This document shows positions 36,323 to 44,788 of a DNA stretch of 64,000 nt, piece after piece (position 1 is the stretch's first letter; every line of letters starts with the position of its first letter). The translations under genes were made by a program, and so were the position numbers. Below the pieces are notes generated by a model, which was given only the letters and a program-made list of their open reading frames with translations, was not told where the DNA came from and did not search any database. The stretch comes from Flavobacterium sp. LHD-85 (GTDB lineage Bacteria > Bacteroidota > Bacteroidia > Flavobacteriales > Flavobacteriaceae): positions 186,001 to 250,000 of the forward strand of contig NZ_JAVFVR010000011.1 of NCBI RefSeq assembly GCF_030929595.1, written 5' to 3'.

Positions 36323-37342
36323 TTAGTTTCCAGTAAAATCTTTGTCGCTCAGGCTTTTCATAAATGCAAGAAGATTCTCTTTTTCTTGTTCGGTAAGCGG
36401 AATTCTATTGCCATTATTCTTAAAAATCGGATCTAGATTCTCTGCTTCCAAAACACCATTATCAAAATAATCCAAAACAGATTTTAGAGTCTCAAACTGA
36501 CCAAAACTTCCATAAGGCGCTGTATATTCAACATTTCTTAAACTCGGAACTCTAAAGCTCATAAAATCAGACGGAATTCCAGTAACTCTGCCTCTTCCTG
36601 CTTCATTAGAATCTGTATTTAAAGGAAACCCAATATTTCTAAAACTCTGGTCTGTAAACAATTCTGTGCTATGACAGTTGGCACATTTCTGCTGAAACGT
36701 TGCATAACCCGCCGCTTCACTTTCTGTAAATGACTGTCCTTCTTTTCGTTTTACTTTATCATATTTGCTGTTAGCAGAAATTAAAGTATATTCAAACTGA
36801 GCGATACTTTTATAAATTCTGTCGGGAGTAATTTCTTGATCTCCAAATGCTTTTTTAAATAACTCTTTATAAGAAGCATCGTCTTTAATTTTCCCTATAA
36901 CTTCCAGAATCGAAGAATCCATTTCTTCATGGGTAATAATCGGCACTAAAGGCTGTGTTTCCAACTGCAGTCTGCTTCCATCCCAATTAAAGAACTTTAG
37001 AAACATCAAATTCTGAATTGGCGGCGCATTTCTAAGTCCAACTCTACCTTCAATTCCAATTGCTCGAGCATTATGATCTGCAAAAGCATTTCCTTGAATA
37101 TGACAGCTTGAACACGAAATGGTATTGTCTTTACTAAATCTTTTGTCAGAGAAAAGTTTTTCTCCCAATTCAGTTCCGTATTTTGTAGGCTTGTTCAAAC
37201 TCACATAACTGTTTACTTCTGGAAAATCAGTCGGAATATGCAATGAAAGCTCAGGATTATCAAAATAAGTGTCATCAGAATCACTACTGCTGCAAGAAGC
37301 AAAAATGATTACAATTATGATGAAGCCAAATACTTTTTTCAT
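36323..37342 (-). CDS. diheme cytochrome c peroxidase family lipoprotein (MbnH/MauG-like)
   Basis: 339 aa. Lipobox FASC (Cys17) after a hydrophobic start. Two heme c sites, CSSCH (77-81) and CANCH (219-223). Blocks typical of the MauG/CcpA family: FNWDGSR (about 117), a TAPYGSFG loop near the second heme and RVPSLRNV. In MbnH/MauG proteins the two hemes form a high-valent state that oxidises residues on a partner protein. Directly upstream on the same strand lies an MbnP-like lipoprotein, the known partner of MbnH, whose tryptophan is converted to kynurenine for copper binding. It is the last gene of the copper-type operon. Confidence 0.88.
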   Translation of the reverse strand: MKKVFGFIIIVIIFASCSSSDSDDTYFDNPELSLHIPTDFPEVNSYVSLNKPTKYGTELGEKLFSDKRFSKDNTISCSSCHIQGNAFADHNARAIGIEGRVGLRNAPPIQNLMFLKFFNWDGSRLQLETQPLVPIITHEEMDSSILEVIGKIKDDASYKELFKKAFGDQEITPDRIYKSIAQFEYTLISANSKYDKVKRKEGQSFTESEAAGYATFQQKCANCHSTELFTDQSFRNIGFPLNTDSNEAGRGRVTGIPSDFMSFRVPSLRNVEYTAPYGSFGQFETLKSVLDYFDNGVLEAENLDPIFKNNGNRIPLTEQEKENLLAFMKSLSDKDFTGN

Positions 37343-37427
37343 TTTAATGAATTTTAAAATAGAGCCGTCTTTTTAATTTCAGACGACTCATATAATTTAA
37401 ATCAACAGATTAATTTAATTTGTCTAT

Positions 37428-37510
37428 ATCTGCTTAAATCTTTTAAAATCTGCGTGAAAAAAATTATGCGCAAAAATATTTCACGCAGATTTTAAAAGAT
37501 TTAAGCAGAT
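37428..37510. repeat. 32-nt perfect inverted repeat
   Basis: Arms 37428-37459 and 37479-37510 are exactly complementary, with a 19-nt spacer. Key words: ATCTGCTTAAATC and ATCTGCGTGAAA on the left arm, their complements on the right. It lies in the 351-bp gap between the MbnH- and MbnP-like genes of one operon, so it would be transcribed as a long hairpin. No T tract follows. Confidence 0.85.
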
Positions 37511-37544
37511 TTAATTAGATTTGTTTGATTAGTGTTTTTCAATA

Positions 37545-37666
37545 GCCCCTAGTTTTAACTAGGGGATTTTTGAAATGTAAATAAGCTAGGCTTTAGCCAA
37601 ACCAACATGTTTAGGCTAAAGCCCTAATTTTGCTAAATTTATTCACCTCCATCTAAAGATGGAGGC
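37545..37666. repeat. palindrome cluster of the CCAGCTTTAGCTGG / GGCTTTAGCC family, copy 2
   Basis: CCCCTAGTTTTAACTAGGGG (37546-37565), GGCTTTAGCC ... GGCTAAAGCC (37589-37623) and CCTCCATCTAAAGATGGAGG (37646-37665). Same order of three palindromes as in 3971-4090, with changed outer stems. Confidence 0.75.
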
Positions 37667-37693
37667 AATTAATTTTGTACATCAAAGCTTAGT

Positions 37694-38560
37694 TTAGTTT
37701 TCTACGCTAGTAACAGAAAACATTCCTGAAATATCATTTGTTCCATTTCCTCCCAGATTATCCACAAATTTTACCATTTGCGCAGCAGTATGAACATTTG
37801 GAGTTGCATTATCGCCCATTCCTGTTCCTGTTGATAATGTAATTGTGTTGATTTTTCCGCTCAATAATTTATCAAAATCAGCTTTAATTTTGATTTTAGC
37901 AGCATTTTTTCCAACAACTGCATTTACAGTAAGGTTTAGCGTAACATCTCTATAGGCATTTACACCTTGTTTGTATGCGCCCTCTTCTCCGGCAACAGTA
38001 CTTCCTGTGTGAATCGACATTGGTTTATTATCTGTATCATAAAAACCTTCCACTTTTGTAAAACGGTATCCTGTTCCCCACTCCCACATCATTGCTGTAT
38101 CATTTGCTCCTGCTGCTGCATAGAATAGAGGAAATCTTGTCTGGTCCAAAGTGTTTTGTTCTGTTTTGATACCTAAACCAAATTTAATCTGTTTGTACGT
38201 TGCAGATGGCACATTGCTCAAAACATAACTTAAAGAAGCTGCTTTTGCCTGATCGATTACTGTTGCGCCTTTATCCAAATCATTTACATTGTAAGGCACT
38301 TCGCTTCCGTCATCTTTTATTAGACGAATATTGCTGATTACATATTTCACTTCAGAAAAATGATGAATTTGTCCTGCCGCAGAAGTATTTGTAGATGCAG
38401 AAGCCGAAGTTGCATCTCCTAAAACAATTGTCTTGTCTTTAAATGTATTGTTGAATTCCAACGTTAGATTGTTTGCTGCGGGACTATTATCATCATTTGA
38501 ACATGATGCAAATGTTAGTGCTGCGGCCGATAATAAAAGGTATTTTTTTAAAGTTTCCAT
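37694..38560 (-). CDS. MbnP-like copper-binding lipoprotein
   Basis: 288 aa. Lipobox FASC (Cys20). The family block QIHHFSEVKYVISNIRLIKDDG, an LDKGATVIDQAKAASLSYVLSNVPSATYKQIKFGLGI region and the motif MMWEWGTGYRFTKVEGFY (Trp159 and Trp161) are typical of MbnP family proteins. In characterised MbnP a tryptophan of this kind is turned into kynurenine by MbnH to build a Cu(I) site. The diheme MbnH-like gene lies downstream in the same direction. Family assignment is good; use of this tryptophan is inferred. Confidence 0.87.
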   Translation of the reverse strand: METLKKYLLLSAAALTFASCSNDDNSPAANNLTLEFNNTFKDKTIVLGDATSASASTNTSAAGQIHHFSEVKYVISNIRLIKDDGSEVPYNVNDLDKGATVIDQAKAASLSYVLSNVPSATYKQIKFGLGIKTEQNTLDQTRFPLFYAAAGANDTAMMWEWGTGYRFTKVEGFYDTDNKPMSIHTGSTVAGEEGAYKQGVNAYRDVTLNLTVNAVVGKNAAKIKIKADFDKLLSGKINTITLSTGTGMGDNATPNVHTAAQMVKFVDNLGGNGTNDISGMFSVTSVEN

Positions 38561-38623
38561 ATTGTGATTTTAATTTATTGTGTTTTATTTTATTTTATTT
38601 TAAACTATTGAGTTAATTATTCT

Positions 38624-38762
38624 AACACATAGAAACATAGTTTGCTTAGCTTTAAAAAAGGCGTTTCACTAATTTAAATTCACATAGCAAACTATGTGTT
38701 AGAAACTAGTTTCTTTCAATTTTTCCTTTTCAGCATCAAAAAAATCTATGTTTCTATGTGTT
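38624..38762 (+). repeat. terminal-inverted-repeat element (MITE-like), copy 1
   Basis: 139 bp bounded by perfect 17-bp inverted repeats AACACATAGAAACATAG and CTATGTTTCTATGTGTT. Inside are a CACATAG ... CTATGTG palindrome and the palindrome AGAAACTAGTTTCT. It sits between the TonB receptor and MbnP-like genes. Other copies: 46200, 49462 and, inverted, 53976. Confidence 0.85.
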
Positions 38763-38788
38763 TAAATTTAATTTTGATGGTCTGCTGA

Positions 38789-40768
38789 TTAGAAATTCAA
38801 TTTTAAAGACGTGAAAATATTGCGTCCCATTCTCGGGATATTTCCCCAATCGGCATATGTGCTATAATATTCGTTTAATAAATTCTCTGCGCCAATCTGT
38901 ATCGTGCTTCTTACTTTATTGATTGTAAAAGAATAATTGGCAGAAATATTCCAGATGGCATAAGCTGCGGTCAAATCTTCTCCATATTCCGGACTGTAGT
39001 TAATCTGTTCAAAATCGCCATTGACAGAAGTCTGGATTCCGAAATTTTTATACATATAATGAAGCGAAGTCAAATAGCTTAACGGACGTATAAATGGTAG
39101 ATTTCCACCTTTGTTATCCATTCCGCGTGCATACATAAGCGTTCCTTTCCAGTGCAGATGTTCCAAAATATCGTAACTCACATTGGCAGACATATTTAAA
39201 AGTGTAGCATAATCTAGAGAAGTATATCCTTTTACTCCAACCGACTGATAATTCATCGGACTTCCTAAACTCAAGATTTTACCAATAATGTAATTATCAA
39301 TGTAGAAATAGTTTATTTTTCCCTGAATGCTTAATCTTTCGTTTTTAAAGCCTGCGCTTGCATTTCCTTCGTACGAAATTTCATTTTTCAAATTGGGATC
39401 TCCTATATAATCATAACGGTCAAAACTATTATAAATGTAATATCCGTAACCTTCAGAAACCGAAGGCGCTCTATGACCGTAACCCGTTCCTACAGAGAAA
39501 TTAAACTGATCAATATTTAACTGGTAACTAGCATTTAAACTTGGCAGAAATCTTGTTTTTTCCTGAGGCGCTCCAGGATGAAAAATCCAGTTGAATTCTA
39601 TATATTTAGAATAATTGTAATTTACTCCCAAAGAACCTCCTAGATTCACGGTACTTTTTTCCGAAAGTTCCCAAGAATTATTCATAGAAAGTCCGGCAAA
39701 ACGAGTGGTAACCCAAGGCCAGCTGTAGGCAAACATCGTTCTTTCGCTTCTGTCTTGCGGATACATGCGCATTTCTGCAATCGACAAATTATCGTAAGCA
39801 TTCAACTGAATTTCAGACGAATAATTATTTCTTTTTAAATTAGCTTTAGAAACCAATCCGTAAGTTGTGCTCCAGCCTGGCATATCCATGTGAACCAAAT
39901 TTTCTGGTCGCGTTGTATCATCCATATAATGCTCGATTGCATTAAAATATACTTTTGTATCTACCACTCTAACCAATCCTTCTTCAAACAATTGTTTATA
40001 AGAAGCCGAAGTAATCAGCGCGCGCGAAAGCCACAAATCCATTGGCAAGGCAGGATAACCCACATTTTTGGCCATATCAAAAATAGCGTCCAATCGCAAA
40101 GATGAAAGATCACTTGTTTTATACGCCAATCCTAATGAAGTGTTGAATTTATTGTATTGCGAATGCTTCACTTCATTGTTATTTCCGTCCGAATAATTAT
40201 CGGCTGTTCGGTACGAAATACTTCCATCTGCCACAAATTTAGTTCCCGAATAAGAGATATTTCCTAAATTGAAAAACTGCTTATTATTAAACTCAAAACC
40301 TGTTTGATACGCTCCATTCCATTTCTTTTGAAGACCAAACGGCGTGCTTTTTCTTTTTAAATCGATACTTCCCGCAATGGTAGATCCGTGCAGACTTCCC
40401 TCCTGTCCCGATTTAATATCAATTGCCGCGAGATTGTTGCTTTCTACATAAGACGTAATCGGATCCATTTTATCGGTACAAGCACCAAAAACGTGCATTC
40501 CGTCAATAGTAACCGTAGAACGTTCTGTGCTCATATTGTTCAACAAAGGTTCCCAAGCATAAGCTCCACGCTTTATAAAACTGATATTCTCCGATGATGA
40601 TAGAAATTCATCAACAGAAACTGCCATTTTCATCTCGGTTTCAATTTTCTTTTTTTTGGCATTTTTTACGGTTACTTCTTCTAAGTTTTTGATGCTGTCG
40701 TGATGTTCATGCTGATTTTGAGCTGTTACAGACATTCCCAAAAAAAGCAGCATTATAATATATTTCAT
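38789..40768 (-). CDS. TonB-dependent outer membrane receptor (OprC/NosA-like, likely copper)
   Basis: About 659 aa. I chose ATG at 40768 (MKYIIMLLFLGMSVTAQ signal peptide), because the upstream ATG at 40789 would overlap the preceding gene. A His-rich mature start (NQHEHHDS), a short plug and a 22-strand barrel ending LKLNF. The plug contains DGMHVFGACTDKMDP: Cys97 and Met101 form the CxxxM arrangement that binds copper in OprC of Pseudomonas. With the MbnP/MbnH-like genes and a Met/His-rich lipoprotein in the same operon this supports copper uptake. Copper as substrate is inference. Confidence 0.9.
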   Translation of the reverse strand: MKYIIMLLFLGMSVTAQNQHEHHDSIKNLEEVTVKNAKKKKIETEMKMAVSVDEFLSSSENISFIKRGAYAWEPLLNNMSTERSTVTIDGMHVFGACTDKMDPITSYVESNNLAAIDIKSGQEGSLHGSTIAGSIDLKRKSTPFGLQKKWNGAYQTGFEFNNKQFFNLGNISYSGTKFVADGSISYRTADNYSDGNNNEVKHSQYNKFNTSLGLAYKTSDLSSLRLDAIFDMAKNVGYPALPMDLWLSRALITSASYKQLFEEGLVRVVDTKVYFNAIEHYMDDTTRPENLVHMDMPGWSTTYGLVSKANLKRNNYSSEIQLNAYDNLSIAEMRMYPQDRSERTMFAYSWPWVTTRFAGLSMNNSWELSEKSTVNLGGSLGVNYNYSKYIEFNWIFHPGAPQEKTRFLPSLNASYQLNIDQFNFSVGTGYGHRAPSVSEGYGYYIYNSFDRYDYIGDPNLKNEISYEGNASAGFKNERLSIQGKINYFYIDNYIIGKILSLGSPMNYQSVGVKGYTSLDYATLLNMSANVSYDILEHLHWKGTLMYARGMDNKGGNLPFIRPLSYLTSLHYMYKNFGIQTSVNGDFEQINYSPEYGEDLTAAYAIWNISANYSFTINKVRSTIQIGAENLLNEYYSTYADWGNIPRMGRNIFTSLKLNF

Positions 40769-40772
40769 GTAA

Positions 40773-41696
40773 TTAGAATAAAGTATCAATATATAATTCG
40801 CTTTTTACGCCTTCTACTCCAGGCGTATGATCCGTTGGAACTACGGTTCCTTTTACGATTAATCCGTTCTGATTCATCATAATTAAATTCAATGTCCAAT
40901 TTCCTGTCATTGTGTAATTAACCACTCCATGATACAAACCATCGTTTTCCTGTATCAAATCCTTGTTATTTGGCGAAGAATGATTTCCCATTGAAGGTTC
41001 TGGCATTCTAGGATCAAGTTTTAAAGTATAGCCCACCACTTCTGAGTACGAAAACTGCGTTGGATCTGGAAAAGTTCCAGCAGGCGTTGTTGGTTTATTG
41101 TATTTGTAAATCCCAGCCACAAGCGGATTTTCTGAAACAGTAGGTTTTTGAGGCGAAATCAACGCGATTACATATTGTTCACCATCATTTCCTGCAAAAG
41201 CCGTCATGTTCAAATTTTTATTGGTTTGCTGTGCTACAGAAACATCTTTATTAATCTCATATTTTTGATTATCAGCTGTAAAACTGATATACAATTTCCA
41301 GCTTACAGTAGTTGAACTTTCGCCAGTAAAAACAGAATAACCACTGTAATATTTGTTAGTCGCATCATAAGCAAAATTATATTCATGCGGACATGAACTT
41401 TTGCTTCCGTCTGCATTACTCAAAATAGGAAGAAAAGTTACTGCAGAAGAATTCAGTTCTTGATTATTCTGCGTATTGACAATTTTTAAATGAAGCTCAT
41501 TAAATCCTTTGTAGAATGTTCCGTTTAAGGCATCTATAGTGATCTTGTAGTTGCCGCTGGTAAACGAAACTGCTTCTTTAAATTCATAGTTTTCAGGAAC
41601 TTCAGAACCGGTTTCAGCTTCGTAATCTGTTTTATCAATTGTACAGGAAGTAACCGCAAACAATAGTGCGACTATCCAAAAATTAAAAGATTTCAT
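40773..41696 (-). CDS. lipoprotein with Met/His motifs (YtkA-like repeats, likely copper-related)
   Basis: 307 aa. Lipobox VTSC (Cys18). Two beta-rich halves of about 130 residues; the second has DPRMPEPSMGNHSSPNNKD ... YHGVVNYTMTGNWTLNLIM, the pattern of YtkA/FixH-like domains that ligate copper with Met and His, and the first half has the matching HLKIVN ... SSCPHEYNFAY ... YYSGYSVF. It is placed 4 bp before the TonB receptor start, so it is translated with it. It probably passes metal from the receptor to the periplasm or surface; this is inferred. Confidence 0.8.
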   Translation of the reverse strand: MKSFNFWIVALLFAVTSCTIDKTDYEAETGSEVPENYEFKEAVSFTSGNYKITIDALNGTFYKGFNELHLKIVNTQNNQELNSSAVTFLPILSNADGSKSSCPHEYNFAYDATNKYYSGYSVFTGESSTTVSWKLYISFTADNQKYEINKDVSVAQQTNKNLNMTAFAGNDGEQYVIALISPQKPTVSENPLVAGIYKYNKPTTPAGTFPDPTQFSYSEVVGYTLKLDPRMPEPSMGNHSSPNNKDLIQENDGLYHGVVNYTMTGNWTLNLIMMNQNGLIVKGTVVPTDHTPGVEGVKSELYIDTLF

Positions 41697-41950
41697 TTGA
41701 TGATGTTATAAAAAACGTTTAAAATGTAGCGCCTTGCCATAAATTTTTGAATACCAAAAAAAGAGCCAAAATGCTGTGAATGTGCCAAAGAGATGGCAAC
41801 GTAAATGAAAATGGAAGAGTTTTCCCTTTCAATTACAAAAGAAGATCGAAATTAATTTTAAAAGAAAAACAGATTGCAAAAAGCCAATCCAAAATTAGGA
41901 TTTGGAATTTGGAGTTTAAAAATATTGGAATTTAAAACTAAAAATGACCT

Positions 41951-42361
41951 CTACACTAAACTGAGAGGAGGATGAAAAGTAAGATTAGAAGCCCCGATAG
42001 GTTTCTTTTCAAATAAAATTGAAGAATTCTCTTTTGATTCGATAACTGGAATTATGCTAAAATTGATTTCGGCAGTATTTTGAACATACACAAGCTCTAA
42101 TTTGTCTTTTAGGCTATCCTGCATTTTTCGTTCGTTATCAGAATATTTTTTAATGCTTTTTTGAAGTTCGCAACGACCATTACAGCTATTAAAAGCTTGT
42201 TTACGCTGAACGCAGATGGTTTTAGCAATTTCTTTCTGATTGATTTTAAAAGAAGCATAAACGAACAAGCTGCCAAAAGATGGCGACAGAATTAAAATAG
42301 AAAGCGCTATGATGATTACCCTTTTCAATTGCTTGTTCAATAGTTGCTGGCAAAAGTACAT
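41951..42361 (-). CDS. small Cys-rich membrane-anchored protein at head of copper-type operon
   Basis: 136 aa. One hydrophobic helix (VIIIALSILILSPSFGSLFVYAS, about 15-37), then TICVQRKQAFNSCNGRCELQKSIKK with three cysteines (C-x9-C-x3-C spacing), a short charged helix and a loose C-terminus (HPPLSLV). Proteins with CNGxCxL motifs often precede TonB receptors for copper in Bacteroidota. It starts the unit 41951-42361 then 41696 to 36323. The 254-bp gap to the next gene holds no clear gene or terminator. Confidence 0.75.
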   Translation of the reverse strand: MYFCQQLLNKQLKRVIIIALSILILSPSFGSLFVYASFKINQKEIAKTICVQRKQAFNSCNGRCELQKSIKKYSDNERKMQDSLKDKLELVYVQNTAEINFSIIPVIESKENSSILFEKKPIGASNLTFHPPLSLV

Positions 42362-42454
42362 ACTATTTTGTATTTATTTTTAACTAATTCTGATTTTTTA
42401 TTTGATCAGAGAACTTTCATAGCATTTGTAAAATAATGGAATATTCATAAAATA

Positions 42455-42537
42455 ACGAAATATCGTAAATAAAAAAACACCCATTTTCCAGTAATCCCTT
42501 TAATATAAAGACACTACAAATAAGGCACGTTAATTGG
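42455..42537 (+). promoter_or_regulatory. candidate activator palindrome plus sigma-54-like promoter for the 42845 operon
   Basis: ACGAAATATCGT (42455-42466, flanked by TA...AA) is a near-perfect palindrome. GGCACGTTAATTGG (42524-42537) follows 69 bp downstream: full -24 GGCACG, while -12 is TTGG instead of TTGC. The nearly same pair with the same 69-bp spacing is found before 56026. Confidence 0.5.
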
Positions 42538-42697
42538 CAATAGATATGGCATTCCAATAAACCATTTAAAATGCAACATCATATGAAACCAAAACTACCG
42601 CCTTTTCAGAGATCGAGATCCAGCCTTTCGGAGAAAAGAAAAAGTAAACTTTCATAGAAAAGACCTTAATAAATAAAAAATCGTGGTCATTTTTCAC

Positions 42698-42745
42698 TTC
42701 TTAATCTAGGTTAATCGATGCAGATCTATTTCCGTAATAAGTTTG
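42698..42745 (+). promoter_or_regulatory. shared 27-nt operator block and -7 element upstream of the hydrolase 42845
   Basis: A 27-nt block (42698-42724), with direct repeats TTAATC-TAGG-TTAATC and then ATCGATGCAGA, is identical to 55939-55965. After 13 nt in both places stands a TAnnTTTG -7 element, here TAAGTTTG (42738-42745). Transcription would begin near 42752, 93 nt before the ATG. The block lies where a -33 element and activator would be, suggesting an activator-dependent promoter. Confidence 0.65.
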
Positions 42746-42844
42746 CATCAGAAACATCACAATAATAAACATACAACAAACCATTTGTTAAAAAACTAAA
42801 TATAATTATACAAAATTCAAATATTAATCTTAAAATCAAAAACC

Positions 42845-43660
42845 ATGAGCACATTTACAGTAAAAGACGGAACCGAAATTTATTACAAAGACTGGGGAAC
42901 AGGACAGCCAATTGTTTTTCACCACGGATGGCCTTTATCAGCCGATGACTGGGATGCACAAATGATGTTTTTTCTTCAAAAAGGATACAGAGTTATTGCA
43001 CACGATCGTCGTGGACACGGACGCTCAAGCCAAACTTCTGAAGGAAATAACATGGAAACTTACGCATCAGACATTGCTCAATTAGTTGAAGCTCTAGATT
43101 TAAAAGATGCTATTCACGTTGGTCACTCAACAGGAGGAGGTGAAGTAATTCGTTACGCAGCAAAATACGGAAAAGGACGCATCTCAAAAGCGGTTATTAT
43201 TAGCGCTGTACCGCCAATTATGGTTCAAAGCGAATCAAATCCAGAAGGTGTGCCTTTGTCTATTTTTGATGAAATTAGAAACGGAACGGCATTTACCAGA
43301 TCACAATATTTTTATGATTTTCCAATTCCTTTTTATGGATGGAATCGTGAAGGACAAATAGTTCAAGAAGGAATTAAGCAAAACTGGTGGCGTCAAGGAA
43401 TGATGGGCTCTGTTTTGGCACATTACGAAGGAATTAAAGCTTTCTCTGAAACAGATTTTAGAGAAGATCTTAAAAGTTTAGACATTCCGGTTCTTGTATT
43501 ACACGGAGAAGATGACCAGATCGTTCCTTATCATCAAGCACCAAAATCGGCTGCATTGCTGAAAAACGGAAAATTGATTTCATATCCTGGATTCTCGCAC
43601 GGTATGCCAACTATAAATGCTGAGACCATCAACAACGATATTTTAGATTTTATCAAATAA
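42845..43660 (+). CDS. alpha/beta hydrolase of the cofactor-free haloperoxidase/esterase family
   Basis: 271 aa, full length for the family. Motifs: HHGWPLSADDWD (oxyanion region), AHDRRGHGRS, nucleophile elbow GHSTGGGE (Ser about 96), acid in HGEDDQIVP (about 223) and histidine in PGFSHGMPTINAE. Members act as esterases or perhydrolases and can halogenate in vitro. The sequence lacks a signal peptide. It heads a long same-strand cluster and has two conserved promoter-like structures upstream. Role in detoxification is inferred. Confidence 0.93.
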   Translation: MSTFTVKDGTEIYYKDWGTGQPIVFHHGWPLSADDWDAQMMFFLQKGYRVIAHDRRGHGRSSQTSEGNNMETYASDIAQLVEALDLKDAIHVGHSTGGGEVIRYAAKYGKGRISKAVIISAVPPIMVQSESNPEGVPLSIFDEIRNGTAFTRSQYFYDFPIPFYGWNREGQIVQEGIKQNWWRQGMMGSVLAHYEGIKAFSETDFREDLKSLDIPVLVLHGEDDQIVPYHQAPKSAALLKNGKLISYPGFSHGMPTINAETINNDILDFIK

Positions 43661-43715
43661 TCCATAATCACTGCCTGTAAAGGTTCATTTGCAGGTAGTT
43701 TAATGTTCTCAAATT

Positions 43716-44033
43716 ATGAGTTTTTTTCAACAACCCTCTTTTGATACGGTTACAGAAGCTTTGCAATGGCTGAGTACACAAGGTTTTACAGAAAACTTTA
43801 ATCTGGACTCTAATTGTATTCGCTACAATAACAATACACAAAGCATGTCACCAGAAGAATTCAAAATTGAATATTTATTCCGTTTTGAAGGAGACACCGA
43901 TCCAGGAGACGAAGATATTGTCTATGGGATTAAATCTGAAATCTTCAATATCAAAGGTGTTTTAACAAGCGCCTTTGGAATTTATGCCGATTCGATTTCT
44001 TCTGAAATGATTAAGAAATTGTCAACTCATTAA
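43716..44033 (+). CDS. small conserved protein of unknown function
   Basis: 105 aa, acidic. Two parts: a helix (FDTVTEALQWLSTQGFTENF) and a strand-rich part with YRFEGDTDPGDEDIVYGIKSEIFNIKGVLTSAFGIYAD. Similar small flavobacterial proteins are sometimes labelled phosphoribosylpyrophosphate synthetase, but no PRPP synthase motif is visible here. It lies between the hydrolase and the isochorismatase-family gene and is probably in the same operon. Confidence 0.75.
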   Translation: MSFFQQPSFDTVTEALQWLSTQGFTENFNLDSNCIRYNNNTQSMSPEEFKIEYLFRFEGDTDPGDEDIVYGIKSEIFNIKGVLTSAFGIYADSISSEMIKKLSTH

Positions 44034-44114
44034 TCTTAAAAAAAACACGAAATATCGCTAATGATTATTCGATTTCATTAGCCTAACCAATTAAAAATCT
44101 TAAAAATAAATAGT

Positions 44115-44747
44115 ATGAAACCATCAGTTAACTTATTATCACCAAACAATCACGCATTAGTATTAATTGATTTTGAAGGACAAATGGCCTTTGCAACGCA
44201 CAATATTCCGGTAAGCGAATTACGTACTAATGTAGCAATTGTTGCAGGAGCATCTAAAATTTTTAATGTAGCAACAGTTGTCACTACAGTTGCAGAAGAA
44301 AGCTTCTCTGGGCCTGTTTTTCCTGAAGTAGAAGAATTTTACCCTATTGCAACTTCTGGCTACATTGACAGAACTACAATGAACACTTGGGAAGACGAAA
44401 ATGCCTATAAAGCTATCGTAGCAAAAAACAAAAAGAAACTTGTTCTTGCTGGATTATGGACAAGCGTTTGTATTGTTGGACCTGCTTTATCGGCTATTGA
44501 GGAAGGTTACGAAGTTTACATTATTACAGACGCTTGCGGTGATGTAACTGCCGAAGCTCACGAACGTGCTGTGCAGAGAATGATACAAGCTGGAGCAATT
44601 CCTGTAACTTCTATTCAATATTTGTTAGAACTTCAAAGAGACTGGGCGCGCGAAGAAACTTACGGTCCTGTTACTACTTTAATGAAAAAATATGGCGGTT
44701 CTTACGGAATTGGTATTCACTATGCACATAACATGTTGAAACACTAA
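44115..44747 (+). CDS. isochorismatase-family hydrolase (YcaC-like)
   Basis: 210 aa. Family residues: Asp19 (LVLIDFEGQMAF) and Cys119 (AGLWTSVCIVGPALSAIEEGYEV). The YcaC-like block GYIDRTTMNTWEDENAYKAI is present, with Arg where other members have Lys. The C-terminal extension RDWAREETYGPVTTLMKKYGGSYGIGIHYAHNM is characteristic of a YcaC-like subgroup. A copy of the palindrome ACGAAATATCGC stands 57 bp before the start, without a promoter-like element behind it. Substrate unknown. Confidence 0.88.
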   Translation: MKPSVNLLSPNNHALVLIDFEGQMAFATHNIPVSELRTNVAIVAGASKIFNVATVVTTVAEESFSGPVFPEVEEFYPIATSGYIDRTTMNTWEDENAYKAIVAKNKKKLVLAGLWTSVCIVGPALSAIEEGYEVYIITDACGDVTAEAHERAVQRMIQAGAIPVTSIQYLLELQRDWAREETYGPVTTLMKKYGGSYGIGIHYAHNMLKH

Positions 44748-44788
44748 TCTGACTAATTCATTTTATTATAAATCTCTTACGCTTCATT

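Larger units (their letters stand above)
42362..42844. promoter_or_regulatory. 483-bp divergent control region (copper operon / hydrolase operon)
   Basis: No gene seen. It contains, in order, the palindrome at 42455, a sigma-54-like element at 42524 and the 27-nt block with -7 element at 42698-42745; all are described as separate features and appear to serve the plus-strand hydrolase. I found no convincing promoter for the minus-strand copper-type operon, although the region must contain one. Confidence 0.5.

Noticed and set aside
43716..44033. Calling the small protein a PRPP synthetase
   Set aside because: At 105 aa it is about one third of that enzyme, and no PRPP-binding motif is visible.
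44047..44058. ACGAAATATCGC before the YcaC-like gene as another regulated promoter
   Set aside because: At 67-69 bp downstream there is no GG-N8-TTG; that position is already inside the coding region. It may be an unused or differently used site.
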